Counted from the first letter of the stretch, positions 1 through 6,246 are shown. The stretch is DNA of 6,246 nt from Holophaga sp. (GCA_016715205.1 JADKBC010000039.1:1-6246), one strand, 5' to 3'. The notes: generated from the sequence alone by a model not told the origin. A program made the numbers and translations.

Positions 1-1264
1 GAAGCTCAATCCATCGAAGAACTACAAATTCCCCACAATACCGTGGTTGACATCCTGCTGCGCCTGCTGCACAGTGAAGGCAATGTGGCTTTTCGCCGGA
101 TTTTGCAGGTGCTAAAAATTCCAGGCGTAGTTCAGAAAATTTTGGATTGGCTGCGCCAGGAGCACCTGGTGGAAATCGCTTCTACCAGCCAGTCTAGGGC
201 CAATATGCTTTTTGTGTACAAATATTCGACGGATGCGGGCCGAAAACGGGCCCTGGAGGCCCTGGAACGCAGCCAATATATCGGCCCCGTACTCGTGACC
301 ATCCAGCAGTATGTCACCGCTGTTGAACCGCAAACCAGCCATGCCAGGAAAATTCGGCCGGAGGATGTCAAAGCCGCTCTGCATGACTTGGTGCCCCGGC
401 GGACTTTCATCGTCGATTGGCCCGGCGATTAATTCGGCTTCGTCGCTTTTTTGTATGGGCTATCGGGAACGGCAAAACCACCATCGCCCAGTGCATTTCC
501 CGTTTCAATTTGATCGGCGGCACCCAGCCGATCTGGCTGCCTTTTTGCCTTTCTGGCGGGTGGCCAAATCATTCAGATCCACGACCGGCTGGTGCACACT
601 GCCGTCAAGCCAGAGGTCCGGGCAGCTAACCCAATCACCAGCGCAGATGGCCGCTGGGACCTGTATGAGCGCCCGTCGATTGTGGTGGGGGGTGAGTTGA
701 AGTCTGAAAGATATGAATTTGCGCATGACATCCGGCCGCCAAAAACTCCACGAAGCTCCGCTGCAATGAAGGCCAACGGCGGGATTTTTCTGATCGATGA
801 TTTTGGCAGGCAGCAAGTCAGCCCGCTTGAGCTGTTGAACTGCTGGATTATTCCGCCTTCGAGGCGGAATAGATTATCTGCGTTTGAACACCGGGCAAAC
901 CCTCGTCATGCCCTTCCGCGAGCTGCTGGTTTTCAGCACAAACCTTGACCCGTATAAGCTGGCAGACGATGCCTTCTATCGCCGGATCCAAATTAAAGTG
1001 GCAGTGAAAAGCCCGGACGAGGAATCCTTCCGGGTCATTTTCCTGCGGATTTGTGATCAGCTCAAGATCCCATTCAACGAGGCTGCTTACCAGCATTTGC
1101 TCAATGCCTGGTATGGCAAAACAATGCGCGAAATGCAGGCGGTGCATCCACGCGACATCTTGAAAATTGTTGTGGCCTTGTGCCAATACGAAGGAATCCC
1201 TTTGCAGATGACCTCCGACTTGATTGACGAGGCCTGCAAAAGCTATTTTGTTGGCTCCGGGTAG
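1..1264 (+). CDS. AAA+ ATPase with N-terminal winged-helix-like region (5' partial, frameshifted)
   Basis: The reading frame is open from base 1, so the true start lies upstream. The first part (about 43-290) reads as a winged-helix-like region: NTVVDILLRLLHSEGNVAF, then LDWLRQEHLVEIAS and TDAGRKRALEALER. An AAA+ core follows. Walker A reads GLSGNGKTT at about 457-483 once one missing G is allowed for. Walker B reads IFLIDD at 784-801. Sensor 1 is VFSTN, with Asn at 941-943, and an arginine pair sits in FYRRI (980-985). The C-terminal lid region carries HPRDILKIVVALCQYEGIP and ends at TAG 1262-1264. The frame changes about nine times, near 395, 420, 450, 463, 554, 743, 766, 860 and 869, yet conserved motifs continue across every break. 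I read this as one gene with sequencing indels. ATP-driven remodelling is expected from the family; the substrate and partners are not visible. I cannot place it in a named subfamily beyond MoxR-like or chaperone-type AAA+ proteins. Confidence 0.8.
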
Positions 1265-1267
1265 GAA

Positions 1268-1283
1268 AAAGCCTGTTAGCTTT
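1268..1283. terminator. Weak possible bidirectional terminator between convergent genes
   Basis: AAAGC (1268-1272) and GCTTT (1279-1283) can pair around a 6-nt loop. An A run precedes the stem on the + strand, so the minus-strand transcript ends in GCTTTTT, and the + transcript continues into GTTT. The minus-strand gene's stop codon (TAA, 1276-1278) lies in the loop. The stem is only 5 bp and AT-rich, so this is a weak call that rests mainly on its position between two convergent genes. Confidence 0.3.
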
Positions 1284-1620
1284 GTTTGGCAGCCGCCGGC
1301 AGGCGCTGCCAGATGTAATCCAGGATTTTTTGACCGTTTTCCAGGCGGTAGACCGTAACCACGACTTTGCCTTTGGGGTGAACCAGTTCAAAATGTTCGG
1401 TTGTGCTGCTGGTATTGCCGATGCGCGTGACCACGCGTGTGATTTTGCTGAAATCACTCCAGGGGATTTTTACGCCGCCGCGCGTCAGCAGTCCCTGTTC
1501 GTCCACCGATTTGGGCCAGCTGCGTTCATTCAGCCAAACCATCAGAGGAGCGACACCGAGCGTCATTACAGCCAGAAAAACCTGCATACAGCCATTCAGT
1601 GGGATAATTTTGACTTCCAT
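1276..1620 (-). CDS. Small one-pass membrane protein with possible PH-like domain
   Basis: This 114-residue protein has one hydrophobic segment near the N-terminus (about residues 11-27, MQVFLAVMTLGVAPLMVWL), followed by a soluble part rich in beta-strand-forming residues. Sequences such as GLLTRGGVKIPWSDFSKI and HFELVHPKGKVVVTVYRL resemble small bacterial PH-like domains, in which an 'IPW-[ST]-[DE]-[IF]' turn is common. This is resemblance by eye, not a family match. The start is ATG at 1620, because AGGAG at 1629-1633 lies 8 nt upstream; the in-frame GTG at 1627-1629 would overlap that site. It is the only complete gene here with no frameshift. It converges on the AAA+ ATPase gene and has its own promoter, so it is probably a single-gene unit. 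Its function is unknown; it may be membrane-anchored and bind a protein or lipid. Confidence 0.75.
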   Translation of the reverse strand: MEVKIIPLNGCMQVFLAVMTLGVAPLMVWLNERSWPKSVDEQGLLTRGGVKIPWSDFSKITRVVTRIGNTSSTTEHFELVHPKGKVVVTVYRLENGQKILDYIWQRLPAAAKQS

Positions 1621-1628
1621 ACCGAACA

Positions 1629-1633
1629 CTCCT
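1629..1633 (-). promoter_or_regulatory. Shine-Dalgarno site fixing the start of the PH-like gene
   Basis: The minus strand reads AAAAAAGGAG across 1638-1629, with AGGAG 8 nt before ATG 1620. The optimal spacing selects this ATG over the GTG at 1627-1629, which overlaps the site. Confidence 0.65.
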
Positions 1634-1659
1634 TTTTTGGGGGGAAAACCGATTAATTT

Positions 1660-1687
1660 ATTTTACATGATTGCTGCAAAAAGCCAA
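1660..1687 (-). promoter_or_regulatory. Candidate sigma-70-type promoter of the PH-like gene
   Basis: On the minus strand, TTGGCT (1687-1682) and TAAAAT (1665-1660) are separated by 16 bp, matching the -35/-10 consensus at 4/6 and 5/6 positions. The predicted start of transcription near 1653 would give a leader of roughly 33 nt that contains the AGGAG site. The surrounding stretch is AT-rich compared with the genes. This was found by eye; no other candidate in the 1640-1790 stretch is better placed. Confidence 0.45.
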
Positions 1688-1798
1688 TCGATTTTTGACA
1701 AAAAAGATGCGAAGTCAATCCTCTCTCTTCACCTGAAAATCTTTGAAAAAAGAGATACTTTAACCCCAGTTAGGGTTAGGTCGAAAAGAGGTTGTTTA

Positions 1799-1837
1799 GG
1801 GTGTTTTTTGGGTGGCGCAGCCACCCAAAAAACACCC
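1799..1837 (-). terminator. Perfect long hairpin, probable terminator or structured intergenic repeat
   Basis: GGGTGTTTTTTGGGTGGC (1799-1816) pairs perfectly with 1820-1837 around the 3-nt loop GCA: an 18-bp stem without mismatch. On the minus strand it begins 9 nt after the stop codon of the beta-helix remnant (1847-1849), the usual place for a transcription terminator. No clean T run follows on either strand (the minus strand continues TAAACAACCTCTTTT), so it is not a textbook intrinsic terminator. Its base sequence GGGTGTTT is shared with the hairpin at 3215-3265, suggesting a recurring element in this genome. Confidence 0.55.
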
Positions 1838-1846
1838 AAAAATCTC

Positions 1847-2044
1847 TTAGCCCGAACTGACGGTAATATATTCTCCGTTATCAATGAAAATCATATCGCC
1901 TGGCACAAAAGAGTTTTTATCGATAACAGCCTCGATAGTTGCGCACGGTGTGATGCTGCTCTGGCAATCGTTCGTGTTATCTCCAGTTTGAGCCTGGCGT
2001 TCATTGGCATATGGCCGGGGATTGCCAGATCTGTCCAGGCAGAG
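1847..2044 (-). pseudogene. Fragment resembling the N-terminal region of a beta-helix repeat protein
   Basis: This frame is open for 65 codons between TGA (2045-2047) and TAA (1847-1849). It reads like the opening of many secreted right-handed beta-helix proteins: a DCQSSITPCATIEAV segment, comparable to the family's 'C..P..PC.TIQAA', then a short spacer and PGDMIFIDNGEYITV, comparable to 'GDTIYVANGTYT'. In intact proteins, several hundred residues of helical rungs follow; here the frame stops right after VSSG and runs into a hairpin. No convincing start codon or SD site precedes it. I infer a decayed or truncated gene, or one broken by the same indels seen elsewhere. It may be a chance similarity, because the match is short. 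Confidence 0.4.
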
Positions 2045-2078
2045 TCAGAAGGCCTGTTGGAGCATGGCAATCCCCGGC
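2014..2078. repeat. 14-bp inverted repeat with 37-nt spacer
   Basis: GCCGGGGATTGCCA (2014-2027) is the exact reverse complement of 2065-2078. The spacer holds a smaller pair, CAGGC (2036-2040) and GCCTG (2052-2056), so the whole 65-bp unit could fold into a nested stem. It covers the upstream edge of the beta-helix remnant. It may be a regulatory structure or a small non-autonomous repeat; no target-site duplication was recognised beside it. Confidence 0.5.
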
Positions 2079-2139
2079 GATGAGTTAAATTTTAAGAAGA
2101 TTGAACACCAATGGCGCACCGCCGAGATCCAAACACCAA

Positions 2140-3057
2140 TCAGGTATAGCGGCCGTAGCGGATGAGGTAAGAAACCAGGCTTTCTTCGTCTGGTTGGAAG
2201 ACGCCCAGGCCCATGTAGAGCGCCAGGACCACGATCACGCCTAAAACAAGGCGGGCGGCGATGTACCGGATATCGCGCGGCCGGGCGGCAAAACCACCTT
2301 TAAGGTTCAGCCACATCGCACCGACTGCCATGCCGAAAAAGGCGCCGCTGGCGGTAAAGACGGATTCCAATGAACGCGGCGCATCCAGAGAGAAAAGGGA
2401 ACCAGTTGTTTTGATGATGTTTGCCTGCCAGGCGAATGACATTTCCCAACCGGCGGAGAGTGTAAGGATCAGAGCGCTGGGGACAATGATCAGCAGGGAA
2501 ACGCCAAAGGCTGCCGCCGCCTGCTGCCAAAAAGCTCGACCCTGGAGCCAGTCTTCGGCAGGTTTTTCAAGCTTTGCGATGCACCACAGCAGCAGTATGC
2601 CCAGCAGCCAGCCGGCGAGGACATCGGTAGGAAAGTGAGCCGCCAGATAAATGCGAGAAAGACCAACCAGGAAAGCCAGGACCCCGGCAGCCCAATAGGC
2701 CCATTTCTGGCGAATTTCACGTCCCAGGGCTCCAAAACACGGTTGAATTCATGGCATGCCCGGATGGCAGACCAAACGAAGTCTCACCCCAATATGCGAT
2801 CACTTTGTCGCTGTACCAATATGGGCGAGGCTGGAGAAATGCCAGCTTAAAAAAGGCGTTCAACCCGATGCTTAACATCAGATACAGGCCAACTTTTAAT
2901 CCGGCTCGGGAGTCGTAGCACCAGTATATGGCAGGCGCAACCAGGAGGTAAAATTCTTGCTGCCCCAGAAAAGCTAAGCCCGCATCGGAACCTCAAGCCA
3001 GCCCCAGGCTTTGCAATGCGATAATCAGTTGAATACCCAGATCCCAAATACTTCCAT
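2140..3057 (-). CDS. PAP2-family membrane phosphatase (frameshifted)
   Basis: All three signature motifs of the PAP2 (phosphatidic acid phosphatase type 2) family are present in order. KLAFLQPRP is at 2848-2822 (K-x6-RP), LPSGH at about 2770-2756, and SRIYLAAHFPTD at 2658-2623, which carries the catalytic His and its Asp partner. The enzyme class removes phosphate from lipid phosphates or undecaprenyl pyrophosphate at the membrane. Hydrophobic stretches before, between and after the motifs fit about six or more membrane spans, including FLGQQEFYLLVAPAIYWC upstream and a C-terminal span near LVLGVIVVLALYMGLGVF. The start is ATG 3057, with GGAGG 4 nt upstream. The frame shifts near 3047, 3000, 2978 and 2726, but the motifs read through. 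The roughly 305-codon length is plausible for a PAP2 protein with a C-terminal extension. The exact substrate is not predictable. Confidence 0.85.
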
Positions 3058-3061
3058 GAGC

Positions 3062-3134
3062 CCTCCAGACAAAAAGAATTTTACCCTTCAATAAAGAGGT
3101 GTTTTGTAGACCGCTTCTTGAGATGATAATTATA
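3062..3134 (-). promoter_or_regulatory. -10 box and SD site upstream of the PAP2 gene
   Basis: A perfect TATAAT on the minus strand (3134-3129) would start transcription near 3122, giving a leader of about 65 nt that ends in GGAGG (3066-3062), 4 nt before ATG 3057. No good -35 hexamer is seen 16-18 bp upstream (the best is a weak CTACCG), so the promoter is either weak or activator-dependent, or the match is by chance. Confidence 0.4.
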
Positions 3135-3214
3135 GCCTTGTTTTGTGTCATCGGTAGTGAGGTGGTCAGGATTTTCTTGAAGTCCGAAAACCGCCGCCTA
3201 CACAATTGAAAGTT

Positions 3215-3265
3215 GAGTTTGGGTGTTTATTGCGGGCTTTTGCCCGCAATAAACACCCCAAACTC
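3215..3265 (-). terminator. Long hairpin downstream of the peptidase-esterase-MFS operon
   Basis: GGGTGTTTATTGCGGGC (3221-3237) pairs perfectly with 3242-3258 around a TTTT loop. After one bulged C (3259), the pairing continues for six more bases, GAGTTT (3215-3220) with AAACTC (3260-3265). The 23-bp stem lies about 70 nt past the MFS stop on the minus strand and upstream of the PAP2 promoter, so it probably ends the operon transcript and insulates the PAP2 gene. No long T run follows on the minus strand. It shares the base GGGTGTTT with the hairpin at 1799-1837. Confidence 0.6.
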
Positions 3266-3334
3266 CGAATTAAGAAAGGCGTGTAGGTGGGCTGTTGGGA
3301 TGGTACCGTTTTATCTCTTCCCCAGCCTGGAAAG

Positions 3335-4491
3335 TCAGATTGGGGTTTGAGTTTCCTCTGTGTTGGGCGAGGCTTTTGTTTGAGGGCGTAAAACCCAGCT
3401 CAGAACAAGGGTGATGAGGATCCCGGCGGCGCTGATTGGGAAAACCAGGTCAGGCTGGAAGGCATACAGAGCGCCTGCCAGGGGTGGAGCGGTGATGAGA
3501 ACCACAGAAAGGATGGTTTCCAGCATGCCATAGGCCAGACCCATATTCTGGGCTTTGGATAGAGATCGTGCCTGGGCCATTAACATCACGCGTGACGGGT
3601 TGGTGCTGCCCATCAGGGCATACCCAAGCATGAAAGCCGGCAGCCCATATCCCTGCCAGATGATCAGGGTGAAGAGGGTCACACCGATTTGAGTGGCTGC
3701 CAGACCGCGGCGGGCATCCAGGGAGCCAGTCAGGAGGCTTAACACCACAACGCCCAGGCTGCGGCTGGAAATCAGAACGCCAATATTGGCCAGGTTTAGC
3801 TGGCGTTCGTTGACCAGGAAGTTCTGCGCCAGCGGCTGCGGCAGGTAAATGAAAAAATAGATACCAAAAGCCATTATCAGAAAACGAACGAAAGCCGGGT
3901 TGAGCATCTTGGCCAATGTGTTGGCAGGGGACTCGTGCTGCTCGCCTTCCACTGGCTGCGGGCGGATGAAAATAATCAGGATCGTAGAGATGACCATGAA
4001 GATCAGAGAAAACCCGAACGAACTGCGCAAGCCAAGCTGCTGGCCGACCCAACCGCCCATCAGCGGACCGAGGATGGCGCCGGTGTTAAACGAGGCGGAG
4101 ATCAGGGTGAGGGCACGCGGGACCGACCAACTGCCGCGCGCCGCAGTCACATAAGCATTCATTGGTCCGCCGACGAAGGCGGTGATGCCATAAATCGACA
4201 TTCCAATCACAAAAAGGTCAAGTTGGTAGAGAGTGCCATGATTGTCGTGGCAGCCAGGCCTGAAAACCAGGCGATGATCAAGAGCGGGCGGCGGCCAAAA
4301 CGATCCGAAAGGTACCCGGCAGGCAGGTGGGCCACACTCATGGATACCCCAACGATTCCCAAAATCGCCCCGATCTTGACCGGGTCGGCACCAAGCTGCT
4401 GCAAATAGAGCGGCTGGAAGAAATAGAACATTCCTTCACCCATTCCCCAGGTCATCAGCGCCAGGGCCATCAGGATCAGATCGCGGCTCAT
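3335..4491 (-). CDS. MFS transporter, DHA1-like (one frameshift)
   Basis: This is a major facilitator superfamily membrane transporter of about 385 residues, the usual length for twelve membrane spans. Motif A, GYLSDRFGRRPL (about residues 59-70, between spans 2 and 3), carries the conserved Asp and Arg residues. GAILGPLMGG in the first half matches motif C (G-x3-GP-x2-GG), typical of drug:H+ antiporters, which suggests export. The frame breaks once near 4210, where the T run in ACCTTTTTGTG appears one base short: the upstream part ends in TNLTFL and the remainder continues with VIGMSIYGITAF. The start ATG (4491) overlaps the TGA of the esterase gene as ATGA, so translation is coupled. The C-terminus, ending TEETQTPI, is polar. 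The substrate is unknown; drug, sugar or small-metabolite transport are all possible. Confidence 0.87.
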
Positions 4492-5240
4492 GCGGGCATT
4501 CCGACCCGCTGCAGAAACGCCTGGGCGGCAGCGAATACAGTTTCACGTTCTGGTTCGCAGGTGATCACATGGCCGCTTTTTTCAAGCCAGAGCTTTTCTT
4601 TGTGGGGTGTTTTCAGGGCAGCGTAGATCAGATCCATGTTCTCCGGGGCCACCGTGCCATCCTGGTGCGAATGGATCAATTGGATGGGGATCTTGATCTC
4701 TGGCAGAGCCTGGCGCATAGCCTGGACACAGTCTGTAAGTTCGCAGACGACCCTGGTTGGAAAGTAGGGGTAGTGCGGGTGGTCGCTTTGGCTGGCTGCT
4801 GTCTGGTTTTCGGCCTGTGAAAAGCCCTGACGCGGCATAAATGGATGGAGTAAGCGGGCGAAGGGCAGGAGGGGATGGTTGGGCAGCCGGTAGAGCGTTG
4901 ACATGGCGACCACCCCCTGGACAGGCAGCCGCGCCCCGTCCAGCAGGGACAGCACACCGCCCAGTGAAAGGCCCATCAGGAAAACCTGGCGGGTGTGGTT
5001 TGAGCAGCAGTACGCCCTCCTCGACACTGGCCAGCCAATCCTGCCAGTGGATGCGCAGCAAATCAGCGGCCGGCTGGGTGGCGTGACCGGCCAGGCGCAC
5101 ACCCAGGACGGTGAGCCCTGGCGCGTCAGGTATTCGCCCATCCAGCGTATTTCAAACGGGGTGCCGGTGAAGCCGTGGACCAGCACCACGCCGGTTTCCC
5201 CGCCAGGGAAGAAAAGGGGCTCTGCGCCTGGGATCAGCAT
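4488..5240 (-). CDS. Carboxylesterase / monoacylglycerol-type lipase, Est30-like (compensated frameshifts)
   Basis: This is an alpha/beta hydrolase of about 250 residues that hydrolyses carboxyl esters of short to medium acyl chains, by similarity to the Est30 family. VLVHGFTGTP near the N-terminus supplies the oxyanion-hole HGF. The nucleophile elbow is GLSLGG (Ser about residue 92). The acid is Asp in HSHQDGTVAP (about 194), and the base is His in KSGHVITCEPE (about 224). The SGHVIT ending is highly characteristic of Est30/YvaK-type enzymes. The start is ATG 5240, because a perfect AGGAGG lies 7 nt upstream; TTG 5246 is too close to that site. Between about 5117 and 4993 the protein is out of frame; the neighbouring frame there gives the expected RLAGHATQPAADLLRIHW, so two compensating indels enclose it. 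No signal peptide is seen, so it is probably cytoplasmic. It is the second gene of the operon. Confidence 0.87.
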   Translation of the reverse strand: MLIPGAEPLFFPGGETGVVLVHGFTGTPFEIRWMGEYLTRQGSPSWVCAWPVTPPSRPLICCASTGRIGWPVSRRAYCCSNHTRQVFLMGLSLGGVLSLLDGARLPVQGVVAMSTLYRLPNHPLLPFARLLHPFMPRQGFSQAENQTAASQSDHPHYPYFPTRVVCELTDCVQAMRQALPEIKIPIQLIHSHQDGTVAPENMDLIYAALKTPHKEKLWLEKSGHVITCEPERETVFAAAQAFLQRVGMPA

Positions 5241-5247
5241 TGGCAAA

Positions 5248-5267
5248 CCTCCTGACTCAAATCAGGA
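5248..5267 (-). promoter_or_regulatory. SD site of the esterase within a stop-codon hairpin
   Basis: On the minus strand, TCCTGA (5267-5262) pairs with TCAGGA (5255-5250) around a 6-nt loop. The left arm contains the peptidase stop codon (TGA, 5264-5262). The right arm covers four of the six bases of the esterase AGGAGG site (5253-5248). A ribosome finishing the peptidase would open the stem and free the SD site, a simple design for translational coupling. The pairing is seen directly; its role is inferred, and a 6-bp stem is only moderately stable. Confidence 0.5.
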
Positions 5268-6246
5268 TAAATAAATCAACTCGCGCGGCAGGTCAGTCAG
5301 GCTCTCGCAGCCTTCGGGCGTAATCACCATATCATCTTCGATCCGGACACCATTGCGCCCGGTCAGATAAATGCCCGGCTCGACGGTGTAGGTCATGCCG
5401 ACCTGGAGCAGTTGGCGGTTGCCAGAGCGCATGTACGGATCTTCGTGGCCTTCCATACCCAGGCCGTGGCCTGTGCGGTGGGTGAAATACACACCATACC
5501 CAGCGGCTTCGATCACGCTGCGGGCTGCCTGATCGACAGCTTCGCAGGCTGCACCAGGTTTGCCGGCAGCCCGTCCGGCGGCATTGGCCTGCTGGACGAT
5601 CTGATGGATACGCTGCTCTTCTTCGCCCACTTTGCCGATCGCAAAAGTGCGGGTGATATCCGAGAAGTAGCCGTCGTAAGCCGCACCCCAATCGATCACC
5701 AGCAAATCGCCTTCAGCCAGTTTGCGCTCCGAGGAAGGGCGTGCGGGTTGGCGGAGTTGGGGCCGGTGGAGACGATGGGGCTGAAGGGCATTTCGCCAGC
5801 CGAACCTGCGCGCAAGAGCTGCAGGGTCAGTTCGGCGGCAATTGCACGTTCGGTCAGGCCGGCTTTAATCATGGGCAGGGTGGCTTTGAGCGCATTCTGG
5901 GCGATCTTAGCAGCCCGGCGCATGGCAGTCGGTTCGGCGCTGTCTTTGCTCATGCGCAGCCCGGCGACAACCGTATCGCCGCTGGCGAATTGGAGTTCGG
6001 GGCAGCGCCTTCCAGAAGGCGCAGCTCCAGCACCCGCAGTTGGCGCGGTTCAATGCCAACGCTTCCGCTGAGGAGTTCGGCCTGCTGCAAACCCTGGCGC
6101 ACGACGCTCTGCCAGGTGGCGGGATCTTCGCCGTATGGAAAGGCCTGCATGCTGTAGCTCAGACCATCCAGCTTTGCCTTTTCGAGCTGCGGCAGAATGA
6201 TCACCGGCGCTTGATCTGGCTGGAAAATCACCAGCACCGGCCGTTC
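5262..6246 (-). CDS. M24B metallopeptidase, Xaa-Pro aminopeptidase/dipeptidase type (5' partial, frameshifted)
   Basis: This is a cytoplasmic di-metal peptidase that cleaves bonds next to proline. The N-terminal creatinase-like domain runs from the window edge (reading ERPVLVIFQPDQAPVII) to about 6000; its start lies outside. The catalytic pita-bread domain has all five metal ligands: Asp in VIDWGAAYDG (codon at 5693-5691), Asp in YFSDITRTF 11 residues later, His in HRTGHGLGME, Glu in YTVEPGIYL and Glu in VRIEDDM. The protein ends PRELIYLS, with TGA at 5264-5262. Two frame changes are seen: near 6000 (one C missing in GCCCC on the coding strand, LEGAAP to ELQFASGDTVV) and near 5733 (PHALP to SERKLAEGDLLVIDW). 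It is the first visible gene of an operon with the esterase and the MFS transporter. Whether it is an aminopeptidase (PepP-like) or prolidase (PepQ-like) cannot be told from this part, so no symbol is given. Confidence 0.88.

Noticed and set aside
1768..1780. Telomere-like GTTAGGGTTAGG
   Set aside because: Only about two repeat units in a bacterial intergenic region; chance is the best explanation.
1403..2083. A 226-codon open frame on the + strand across the PH-like gene and the hairpin
   Set aside because: It is antisense to a well-supported gene, runs through a perfect hairpin and a promoter, has no SD site, and its translation shows no recognisable motif.
1799..3265. The two similar hairpins as ends of a mobile cassette carrying the PAP2 gene
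   Set aside because: Each hairpin is a complete palindrome rather than one end of a terminal inverted repeat, no transposase or target duplication is visible, and their positions fit terminators.
3935..4408. Open frames of 84-157 codons on the + strand within the MFS gene
   Set aside because: They are antisense to clear transporter sequence, with arginine/proline-rich translations typical of GC-rich shadow frames.
5412..6071. A 219-codon + strand frame opposite the peptidase
   Set aside because: The minus strand carries all five M24 metal ligands, and the + frame has no recognisable family features.
1..6246. Programmed ribosomal frameshifting as the cause of the many frame changes
   Set aside because: There are too many sites, in unrelated genes, without slippery heptamers or consistent downstream structures; sequencing indels explain them more simply.

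Overview
The window most resembles a bacterial chromosome fragment from the Chloroflexota (Anaerolineae-like). This is an inference from how the protein segments read: the winged-helix/AAA+ ATPase, the PAP2 phosphatase with its YWC-type N-terminal region, and the M24B peptidase. It could not be checked by a search. The sequence is moderately GC-rich in the genes, with an AT-richer patch around 1630-1800.

Layout. Positions 1-1264 (+) hold the 3' part of an AAA+ ATPase with an N-terminal winged-helix-like region. It converges, with an 11-bp gap, on a small minus-strand gene (1276-1620) for a one-pass membrane protein with a possible PH-like domain, which has its own promoter and Shine-Dalgarno (SD) site. 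The gene-poor stretch 1630-2139 holds that promoter (1660-1687), a perfect long hairpin (1799-1837), a 65-codon remnant that reads like the start of a beta-helix repeat protein (1847-2044, -), and a 14-bp inverted repeat (2014-2078). A PAP2-type phosphatase (2140-3057, -) follows, with a -10 box near 3130. The 277-bp stretch 3058-3334 holds that promoter region and a second long hairpin (3215-3265); I see nothing else in it. From 3335 to the end there is a minus-strand operon, transcribed from right to left: M24B Xaa-Pro-type peptidase (5262-6246, start outside the window), Est30-like carboxylesterase (4488-5240) and MFS transporter (3335-4491). The peptidase and esterase are 21 bp apart. The esterase and transporter overlap by ATGA. 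The second hairpin lies just downstream as a likely terminator.

Five of the six recognisable genes (all except the small PH-like one) are broken by single-base frameshifts, mostly in short homopolymer runs, while every catalytic motif survives. Several are compensating pairs that put a short stretch out of frame and then return. This pattern points to uncorrected sequencing indels rather than true decay, so the genes are annotated here as continuous coding regions with the shifts listed.

Functionally, the operon combines an aminopeptidase that acts on X-Pro bonds, a small lipolytic esterase and a drug- or metabolite-type exporter or importer. The PAP2 enzyme probably acts on lipid phosphates at the membrane. 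I found no RNA gene, CRISPR array, transposase, phage gene or defence system, and nothing that amounts to a clearly new biological system.
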